Source: Desulfovibrio desulfuricans | GTDB lineage: Bacteria; Desulfobacterota; Desulfovibrionia; Desulfovibrionales; Desulfovibrionaceae | DNA: 7,505 bases | Direction of reading: 5' to 3' | Assembly: GCA_003251995.1 (NCBI GenBank) | Contig: QKDT01000013.1 | Coordinates: 1 to 7,505 of the forward strand | Part shown: one piece after another, positions 1 to 7,100 of the stretch | Position numbering within the stretch: the first letter of the stretch is position 1 | Layout of the letters: every line of letters begins with the position of its first letter | Program-made: the position numbers and the translations under genes | The notes under the pieces: generated by a model | The model's input: only the letters and a program-made list of their open reading frames with translations | Told to the model about the DNA's origin: nothing | The model's database searches: none

Positions 1-1
1 G

Positions 2-700
2 GATAACACTGTAGCCAACATAGTGCTGGATACCTGGGCCATGCGGCAGCGGCGCACGGGAACACGCGTCATGGGCATACGCTGGGACGTATGGCGTCAG
101 GTGGGCATGATCAACAAGATGGCTTCGTTGCATGCACGGCTTTCCGGAGAGGAACTGAAGGGGGGCGTTGCTCCAGATGCAGCCCTTGCGGCGGTTAAGA
201 CTTGCCTTGGGATGATGGTGGAGCTTCCTGTTGTCAGCGGTCGCAGCCTTGCCGCCATGCTTGAAGAGGCACGCGCCAAACGGGGACTTGCCACAGACGC
301 TCTTGAGGCGGCAGACCTCAAGGCCGAAGGAACCGTGGGGCAGCGTCCCCTCCTGATGGTGGAGTGGTGCGGTGCCCGTCATGCTCTGGACCGTGTGCTG
401 GTTGACCTTTTTGAATCACGCCTTGGCCTCAGCGGCATAGGCATTGATGATGATTACGTGGAGCTTGGGGGCGACAGCCTCATGGCTATGCCCCTGGCAA
501 AAGAAATCCGTGATCTGTTTGACCTTTCTGCTTTCAGCGTAGCGCAGATATTCCGTCAGCGGACTGTGGCGAACATTGCAGACTACCTGACCGAATCGCA
601 GGAGAAGAGAGAACGGTTGTTTGCCCTGGCGGAGCTGCTTGAATCTGTAAAACACATGCGACCAGAGGACGTTTCCGCCTCGCTGGAGGCCTTGTCATGA
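2..700 (+). CDS. Polyketide synthase, C-terminal part (end of KR domain - ACP), 5' truncated
   Basis: The reading frame is open from base 2, so this is the 3' end of a larger PKS gene; the GTG at 23 is an internal codon. Seen: residues 1-35 match the end of a ketoreductase, with V-A-N-I-V-L-D in place of the usual A-A-N-A-F-L-D, then I-R-W-D-V-W for I-x-W-G-x-W, and V-V-S-G-R-S-L at about residues 79-85. A carrier domain follows at about 125-200, with the phosphopantetheine motif G-G-D-S-L and Ser159 (codon 476-478). The last ~30 residues form a charged helical tail of the kind found at subunit junctions. Role: cytoplasmic chain elongation; the ACP should present its acyl chain to the heterocyclisation domain of the next gene, which overlaps by four bases. 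Odd: the residue aligned with the KR catalytic Tyr is Asn2, while the tetrad Asn (Asn6) is kept, so the KR may be inactive. The ACP call is firm; the KR call rests on a fragment. Confidence 0.9.
   Translation, partial: DNTVANIVLDTWAMRQRRTGTRVMGIRWDVWRQVGMINKMASLHARLSGEELKGGVAPDAALAAVKTCLGMMVELPVVSGRSLAAMLEEARAKRGLATDALEAADLKAEGTVGQRPLLMVEWCGARHALDRVLVDLFESRLGLSGIGIDDDYVELGGDSLMAMPLAKEIRDLFDLSAFSVAQIFRQRTVANIADYLTESQEKRERLFALAELLESVKHMRPEDVSASLEALS
685..700 (+). promoter_or_regulatory. Shine-Dalgarno and ATGA start/stop overlap coupling the PKS to the NRPS
   Basis: A GGAGG at 685-689 lies seven bases before the ATG at 697. That ATG overlaps the upstream TGA as ATGA (697-700). The site is inside the end of the PKS gene, which points to translational coupling and one shared transcript. 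It also decides the start of the NRPS gene at 697. Confidence 0.85.
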
Positions 701-3700
701 GTCTTAGCGCCGAACAGTTACGGCTTTTTTCCCGGCTGGCAGGGCAAAAGGGGCTTACCCGGGTGGAACACCGAACCAGCCGTGAACAGAGTCCTTGCCC
801 TGTGCAGGAGGGCGAGCCCCAAGAATTTTCCATGACGGACGTGCAGCGCGCCTACTGGATTGGGCGCACGGCTGGTGTCAGCCTGAGCGGGGTGGGCAGC
901 CACGGGTATCAGGAGTTTGATTGCGGCGCGCTGGATGTTGAGCGTCTGCAAAAAGCCTGGGACATGGTTGTTGCCCGTCACGATATGCTGCGCGCCACGG
1001 TGACGCGTGAAGGCACGTTTCATATCCTGCCCGAGGTGCCGCCTCTGCGCTGGGAAATTGAGGATTTGCGTCAACTTGATGCCGCAGAAAAAGAACAGCG
1101 GCTTGCGGCATGGCGGCAGCGGCTTTCGCACCGTGTTCCCGATCTTTCTGTATGGCCTGTTATAACTCTTGGGGCAAGCATTGTTGACGATAATTTCGTG
1201 CGCATACACCTGAGCTGCGACGCGGTGATGGCGGATGTGTACAGCATTGGCAACTGCCTGCGAGAGTTGAGTTTTTTCTATACGCATCCGCAGGGAGACA
1301 TGCCCGTTCCGGGTATGACTTTCGGTCAGTACGTGGAAGAGCAGAAACGTAAGGAAGAGACCAGCTTTTATCATGAGTGCCGCAAATACTGGCAGGACAG
1401 GCTGGCGGACTTTCCCGCCGCGCCGCAATTGCCCACGCAGGATGCACAGCCGCAAGTGCAGCGGTTCAAACGATTGAAGGCCGGTCTGGAGCCGGAGCAA
1501 TGGGCAGCGTTCAAGGCCATGTGCAATCAGCACGCTCTTACGCCTTCTGTGGTGCTGTACGCAGCATTTGCCGCGGTGATGGGGCAGTGGGCGGCACAGC
1601 CGGATTTTTGCCTGAACATAACGGTTTTTAACAGAGAATCGGAAAATCCTGCCATTCAACAGGTGGTGGGCGATTTTACCACAACCATGCTTTCAGCGGT
1701 CAGAAAGATGCGTCCACAGGAAAGCTTTATTGAGTATGCCAGAGAACTGGACGCTAGGTTCTGGCAGGATGTGGAACACAGTGCGTACTCTGGCATAAAG
1801 GTTCTTCAGGATATTTCTGAGCGTCAAAGGCGTCCGGTTCTTATGCCCATTGTTTTTACCAGTGCGCTGGGCGCCGGGGATGTGGGAGAAATTCTGGACA
1901 CTAACAACGGCGTGTTCGGAAAACCCGCCTACACAATAACCCAGACTCCCCAGATATGGCTTGACCACCAGGTTCTTGAAGAAGATGGAAGGCTGGTTTT
2001 CAACTGGGATGTGGTGGAAGGGATTTTTGATGAGGTTCTTCAGGACACCATATTTCTCTATTATGGCAAAATGGTTGAAGCTCTTTGCAAGCCTGACGCT
2101 GACTGGCAGCAGCCAATCATGCCCGAATTGCCTGAAGAGCAGATGGCGCGACGCCACGATGGAGGCCCTTGCTTTGAAGACGATGGGCATTTGTTGCACC
2201 AGGGATTTCTGGAGCATGTGCTGGCGTTCCCCAGCAAAGAGGCCGTTATTGCGCCTGACCGCACGCTGACGTTTGGCGAACTGTTTCAGGAGGCTTACGC
2301 CGTGGCGCGGCAGTTGGCGGGCGCTTTGCCGCAAAATACGCAGAATGTCCTTGTAGCTGTGGGGCTTCCCAAAGGCTGGGAACAGATTGCGGCTGTCATG
2401 GGTGTTCTGCTTACAGGCGCGGCCTATGTACCGATTGACCCCACGTGGCCCCGTGCGCGGCGCTCGGCTATTCTGCAACAGGGAGTCATGGCTGTGGTTG
2501 TGGAGCAGGGCGCAGCCGCCCATGACTGGGATGATCTGCCGCTGGCGGTCGTCAGGCAGGAGGACACTTCGGTAGATGCGGCGGCAGACGCTACGGCAGA
2601 CGCTGCGGCTGATGCGCTTGCTACTGCCCGGCAAACCTCGGCGGACAGGCTGGCCTACGTCATCTTTACTTCTGGAACAACAGGCACGCCCAAAGGCGTC
2701 ATGATGACGCACCGTGCGGTGCAGAACACCATTCGCGATATCAATTCAAGATTCAAGGTTTCGTCAAACGACAGCGTTTTTGCCATTTCCGCCTTGTCGT
2801 TCGATCTTTCAGTCTATGATATTTTCGGTCTGCTTTCGACGGGCGGGCATCTTGTACTGCCTGATGAACGTGAAATACGTGACCCTTCAGCCTGGGTGCG
2901 CCGTCTTGCCCACCATCCGGCAACCCTGTGGAATTCTGTGCCGATGCTGTGGCAGATGTTTGTGGAACACGGTGTGTCTGTGGAGCATATGCCCCGGCTG
3001 GCGCTGCTTTCCGGCGATTGGGTGCCGCCGCGCCTGCCGGGCGACTCAGCGCACTTTTCTCCTGCAACCAGATTGATAAGTCTGGGAGGCGCCACGGAGG
3101 CCGCCATCTGGTCCATTGCTTACGAAATGTCGCCCAACGATCCCCCGGCAGGGTGGAAATCCATTCCCTATGGTCGAGCGCTTGCGAATCAAAAAATGCT
3201 TGTTCTGCATGAGGACATGACCCCTTGCCCGGATGATGTCCCCGGCGAGTTGTTTATCGGTGGAAAGGGCCTTGCCATGGGCTACCTGGGAGACAATACG
3301 CTCACTGACCAGCGTTTCATCACGCACCCGCGCAGTGGCGAGAGGCTTTATCGCACCGGTGATCTGGCTCGGTGGCGCGGTAACGGGCAGATAGAATTTA
3401 TGGGGCGCAACGACACCCAGGTTAAAGTGAATGGATTTCGTATTGAACTTGGGGATATTGAGGCTGCCCTTGCTTCTCTGCCGGGCGTGCAGGCTGCCGT
3501 TGCGGCCATAATGCCGCTGGCTGGCGCAGGCAAAGGGCTGGTGGGCTATGTGGTGCCGCAGTCGGCACAGTGCGCGCCAGCGGCGAACGATCTGCATATG
3601 GCCCTGCGGGCCAGGCTGCCCCTGTATATGGTGCCTCAGCATTACGTGGTGCTTGAGCAGTTGCCGCTTTCCGATAATGGCAAGGTGGACAGAAAACGCC

Positions 3701-4050
3701 TGCCAGCTCCCCAGCTCGAAGAAGCTGCCACGCAGGAAAAAGGCACGGAGCTTGAGGAGCGCATTCGTGAAGTTGTGGGGCTGCATCTGGGTATTTCGTC
3801 ATTTGGCCTCCATGACAGGTTTTTTGACCTTGGAGCCACCTCTCTTCTGATGGTCATGATCCATCGCAGTCTTAACCAGATACTCCCGCAGCAGATCGCA
3901 TTGATCCAGCTTTTTGAAGCACCCAGCGTACACGCGTTGGCTAGTCTTATCACAAAGGGAAGCACAGACGCCTCCGGCAAGGGACGCAGCCATGCGGAAA
4001 AAAGACTGGCTGCCAGAAATTCACGCCGGGGCAAGGTTGTGCAGCCCTAA
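697..4050 (+). CDS. Stand-alone NRPS module Cy-A-PCP, cysteine-activating and heterocyclising
   Basis: A complete 1117-residue single module. The Cy domain (about 40-465) shows Cy1 at 44-57 (F-S-M-T-D-V-Q-R-A-Y-W-I-G-R), R-H-D-M-L at 94-98, the Cy-defining D-x4-D at Asp175/Asp180 in place of HHxxxDG, G-D-F-T at 325-328, P-I-V-F-T-S-A-L at 384-391 and T-Q-T-P-Q followed by Asp423. The A domain (about 500-1005) has A3 at 657-667, Y-R-T-G-D at 885-889, A8 at 903-917 and A10 Lys996, with no methyltransferase or epimerase insertion between A8 and A10. Pocket residues Asp703, Leu704, Tyr707, Asn746, Leu770, Ser772, Leu796, Ile804, Trp805 and Lys996 read DLYNLSLIWK, the cysteine code of HMWP2-type enzymes. 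The PCP (about 1017-1086) has L-G-A-T-S with Ser1049. There is no thioesterase, so the chain must pass on. Inferred role: condense the upstream acyl chain with L-cysteine, form a thiazoline and hand it to the downstream KS. The basic tail after 1090 may be a linker or docking segment. Confidence 0.95.
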   Translation: MSLSAEQLRLFSRLAGQKGLTRVEHRTSREQSPCPVQEGEPQEFSMTDVQRAYWIGRTAGVSLSGVGSHGYQEFDCGALDVERLQKAWDMVVARHDMLRATVTREGTFHILPEVPPLRWEIEDLRQLDAAEKEQRLAAWRQRLSHRVPDLSVWPVITLGASIVDDNFVRIHLSCDAVMADVYSIGNCLRELSFFYTHPQGDMPVPGMTFGQYVEEQKRKEETSFYHECRKYWQDRLADFPAAPQLPTQDAQPQVQRFKRLKAGLEPEQWAAFKAMCNQHALTPSVVLYAAFAAVMGQWAAQPDFCLNITVFNRESENPAIQQVVGDFTTTMLSAVRKMRPQESFIEYARELDARFWQDVEHSAYSGIKVLQDISERQRRPVLMPIVFTSALGAGDVGEILDTNNGVFGKPAYTITQTPQIWLDHQVLEEDGRLVFNWDVVEGIFDEVLQDTIFLYYGKMVEALCKPDADWQQPIMPELPEEQMARRHDGGPCFEDDGHLLHQGFLEHVLAFPSKEAVIAPDRTLTFGELFQEAYAVARQLAGALPQNTQNVLVAVGLPKGWEQIAAVMGVLLTGAAYVPIDPTWPRARRSAILQQGVMAVVVEQGAAAHDWDDLPLAVVRQEDTSVDAAADATADAAADALATARQTSADRLAYVIFTSGTTGTPKGVMMTHRAVQNTIRDINSRFKVSSNDSVFAISALSFDLSVYDIFGLLSTGGHLVLPDEREIRDPSAWVRRLAHHPATLWNSVPMLWQMFVEHGVSVEHMPRLALLSGDWVPPRLPGDSAHFSPATRLISLGGATEAAIWSIAYEMSPNDPPAGWKSIPYGRALANQKMLVLHEDMTPCPDDVPGELFIGGKGLAMGYLGDNTLTDQRFITHPRSGERLYRTGDLARWRGNGQIEFMGRNDTQVKVNGFRIELGDIEAALASLPGVQAAVAAIMPLAGAGKGLVGYVVPQSAQCAPAANDLHMALRARLPLYMVPQHYVVLEQLPLSDNGKVDRKRLPAPQLEEAATQEKGTELEERIREVVGLHLGISSFGLHDRFFDLGATSLLMVMIHRSLNQILPQQIALIQLFEAPSVHALASLITKGSTDASGKGRSHAEKRLAARNSRRGKVVQP
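2581..2616 (+). repeat. In-frame 12-bp tandem repeat (three units) coding an Ala/Asp linker
   Basis: Three consecutive 12-base units, GCGGCAGACGCT, ACGGCAGACGCT and GCGGCTGATGCG, encode A-A-D-A, T-A-D-A and A-A-D-A. They sit in the NRPS adenylation domain (residues 629-640), just before core motif A3, in what should be a surface loop. Units 1 and 2 differ by one base; unit 3 has diverged more. Because each unit is four codons, copy-number change would keep the frame. Confidence 0.8.
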
Positions 4051-4145
4051 GACGTATTTTTCATAATTGCCGGGATGGCGCATGCACAGACATATGCCGG
4101 ATGCGCATTACCGCGCTTTTTCGCCAAAGAAATTGGAGAAGACGG
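4051..4145 (+). other. Intergenic spacer between NRPS and PKS, no gene
   Basis: 95 bases without a convincing gene. It holds an imperfect direct repeat (4068-4108), an 8-base palindrome ATGCGCAT at 4101-4108 and the ribosome binding site of the PKS gene. I see no hairpin followed by a T-run and no clear -10/-35 pair, so read-through from the NRPS gene into the PKS gene is the simplest reading. Confidence 0.6.
4068..4108 (+). repeat. Imperfect direct repeat in the NRPS-PKS spacer
   Basis: TGCCGGGATGGCGCAT (4068-4083) and TGCCGGATGCGCAT (4095-4108) are the same sequence apart from two single-base indels, with start points 27 bases apart. The second copy ends in the palindrome ATGCGCAT. The role is unknown: it could be a duplication remnant, a binding site for a regulator or chance. 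Confidence 0.5.
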
Positions 4146-4148
4146 ATG
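4135..4148 (+). promoter_or_regulatory. Shine-Dalgarno site fixing the PKS start at 4146
   Basis: GGAG at 4135-4138 lies seven bases before the ATG at 4146. The frame stays open upstream and has another ATG at 4101, but that one has no purine-rich site before it and would add a 15-residue basic peptide ahead of the KS. The start at 4146 puts the first KS strand (D-A-V-A-V-I-G) about ten residues in, as is usual, so it is preferred. Confidence 0.75.
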
Positions 4149-7100
4149 ACCAAGTGGAATGAAGACAGGCCTGATGCCGTTGCAGTTATCGGCGCCGCGG
4201 CGCGTTTTCCGGGGGCTGTATCGCTCGATGCATTTTGGGATGCCGTGCGAACTGGTCGCAATTGTACCACAGATACTGCACTTGAGGAGTTGAAGGCTGG
4301 AGGCGTTCCTGACGCCGACCTCGGTGTGAAAGGTTACATGACATCCATGGGCCGTATTGATGATGTAATGGCCTTTGATGCCGTTTTTTGGGGGATAAGC
4401 GCTCACGAGGCGGAGTTGATGGACCCGCAGCAGCGCAAGTTTCTCGAATGCGCTTATGAGGCTCTGGAAAGTGCGGGTTATGCGCCGGGTGTCAACAAAA
4501 ACCGTGTGGGAGTCTACGCATCTGCCAGCCACAGCAGTTATCTGCCTTCGGCAATCCTTGGCGCGGGAACCGCCCGCGTGACGGAAGCACTGCAAATGAC
4601 CATTGGCAATGACAGGGATTATCTTGCCACGCGTATTTCCAATCTTCTTGATCTCACAGGCCCCAGCCTTACGGTGCAAACGGCCTGCTCTTCATCGCTT
4701 ACCGCCATACATCTGGCCTGCCAGAGCCTGCTTGCGGGCGAATGCGATATGGCGCTGGCTGGTGGGGTATCCATAACCTTGCCCCAGATGGACGGATACC
4801 GGCATAGGGACGGGCTGATTCTTTCGCGTAGCGGCGTATGCCGTCCTTTTGACGCGCAGGCAGATGGAACCGTCAATGGTAACGGTGTGGGGGTTATCCT
4901 GCTTAAGCCTCTTGATGCGGCACTCAGGGATGGGGATGCCATCCATGCCATAGTGCGCGGAACCGCCGTCAACAATGACGGGGCCAGCAAGGTGGGGTAT
5001 ACGGCCCCTTCGGTTCATGGTGAGGCCGAGGTTGTGGCTGAGGCCCTTGGGGTAAGTGGTGTTCCTCAATCGAAAATAGAATTCATTTCCACTCACGGTA
5101 CTGCAACGGCAATCGGTGATCCCATTGAGGTGGAAGCCCTTACGCGGGCCTTTGAAACATCCCAAAAAGAATATTGCACGCTTGGCGCGGTAAAGGCCAA
5201 CATCGGGCATCTGGACGCCGCGGCAGGCATAGCAGGTTTCATGGTAGCCATGCTGGCTCTTGAAAAGGCGGAGTTGCCGCCGATTGCCAATTTTAGCACC
5301 CCCAATCCTGCCTTGCGGTTGAACGAAACCCCCTTTGTTATCAGAAAAAAAGCAATCCCTTGGGGGAGTGCCACGCGCTATGCCCTGACCAATGCTTTTG
5401 GCTTTGGCGGAACCAACGTTTCCATCGTGCTTGAATCTGCGCCAGAAGTGACTGAATCAAATAAATATGACGATGATGGGCCGTTTATACTGCCGCTTTC
5501 AGCCCCCACCAAGAGCGCGTTGGATGCGCTGGTTGATACATGGCGGCAGTATGCCGCGCAGTGCCCCCATCTGTCGCACGCCTGCTGGACAGCAGCCTGC
5601 CGCCGCAGCCACCGGGCCTACCGCATGGCTTTTGTGGGTAAATCCCGCGCGGATCTTGTGACCGCACTTGAAGCGTATCCGCAAAAAAGCGTCCTGGGGC
5701 AGAATGCGCAGGAAAACACCGCTATCGAGGCTGTTGTACCTGCCGCAACGCTGCTTCAAAGTCTTTGCCATAAGTTTGGCAAGGCGCGTGAGATCATTGG
5801 GCAGTATGCTGCCGAGGCCGCAATGGATATGGAAACGGCTCTTGGGCAGCAGAAATTTTGCGCCGATGCGCTGGATAAATTTTGTCAGGCCATTGGAGTA
5901 GAACCATTGGCCTTGCGACTCACAGGTACACCCGATGCGGATGCCGTTCTGCTGCATTTTTTGCAGCATGTTGCCAATGCCTATGCTTCTGGCAAACAGA
6001 TCGGCTGGGCTCGCCTGCTTGACGGACGGCTTACGCGTATCCCACTTACACCGTTTTGTCGGGCGACATACTGCCATGCGCTTGCGCAGCGGCGGGAATA
6101 TGTTCCGCATGCCCCGGTAGAGGCCGCGCAGGCGGCAGCAGCGCGCATGGCTGCAACAGCGGGGCATGTTCTTGAGCCACATATGTTGGCGGAACGCGAG
6201 GCTCTGCTGGAGAATCTTTGCGCGGGCGCAGTGGCACGGGCCTTTGCCAGGCTGGGATTCCCCAGCAGGGCAACGGTTGCGCAGGGGCTCGAAGCCATGC
6301 GTATTCCCCCCCAGTTCTCGCAGCTTGTAGAAAGGCTGCTTCTGGCCCTGCACGAAAAAGGCCTGCTGCGTCGCGATGGGGATTTTTATCATGATCTTGC
6401 GCAAGTATCGGAAGCCGCATTCAGCGAGCTTGAGGCAGAAACGCAACCCGTATGGGAAGCTTGGGGGGCAATGGAATCCGTAGTTCTTTCCACTGCGGAA
6501 CGCTTGTCTGATCTGCTGACAGGGCAGCTTGATCTGCGGGAAACATTCATGCCCAGAGGCAACCTGAGCGGAGCGCGCAGGGTGTATTCCGAACTGCCCA
6601 ATTCCGTATATTTCAACGCTCTTGTGCGGGAGCACGTGCGCGAATGGCTTGAAAAAACAGCATCGGGAGAGGCTGTACGCATTTTTGAAATAGGCGGCGG
6701 TACAGCCGCCACAGCCGAACGTATCTTGCCTTTGCTGCCGCCAGACAGATCCACATACATGTTTACCGACGTGTCACCCGTGTTTCTCAAGCAGGCAAAG
6801 CAGCGGTTTTCCGAATACGGATTCTTGCGCACCGCTCTGTTCAACATGGAAGAGCAGCCGGAAATTCAGGGATTTGAGACGGGCATCTATGATGTCGTCA
6901 TTGCAGCAAACGTGATGCACGCCGCCAAAGACCTGAGCGTTGCCGTAAGGCATGCTGCCTCACTGCTGCGCCCTGGCGGCATGCTGCTGCTGTATGAGAT
7001 AACCCGTGCCAATTTTCTTGGTGAGATAACCACGGGGCTGTTATTGCCTAATATCACGGATTGTGATGTCCGTGGCATCCAGCCCATGGCCTCCAATAAA

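Noticed and set aside
23..25. GTG as start codon of the first gene
   Set aside because: The frame is open back to base 2 and those upstream residues continue the KR motif, so the gene is cut by the window edge and GTG is an internal codon.
2581..2616. CRISPR-like or mobile-element repeat
   Set aside because: The units are contiguous, 12 bases long, in frame and without spacers, which fits a coding tandem repeat only.
3841..3843. Carrier motif L-G-A-T-S as a defective PCP site
   Set aside because: The serine itself is present, and replacement of the second Gly and the His is common in carrier domains of Cy-containing modules, so it should still be loaded.
4101..4103. Upstream in-frame ATG as start of the PKS gene
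   Set aside because: It has no Shine-Dalgarno sequence before it and would add a basic peptide unlike KS N-termini; the ATG at 4146 has GGAG seven bases upstream.
4091..4115. REP-like element (contains GCCGGATGCG, as in enterobacterial REP sequences)
   Set aside because: Only about ten bases match and the complementary arm of a REP hairpin is absent.
4111..4121. Possible terminator at the T-run CGCGCTTTTTC
   Set aside because: No stable inverted repeat immediately precedes the short T-run.
5499..6635. Long open frame on the minus strand (378 codons) opposite the PKS gene, and similar ones at 718-1659, 1693-2712 and 4047-4679
   Set aside because: Each lies opposite strong domain-bearing coding sequence, has no recognisable protein motif and looks like low-information composition from the reverse of G+C-rich codons.
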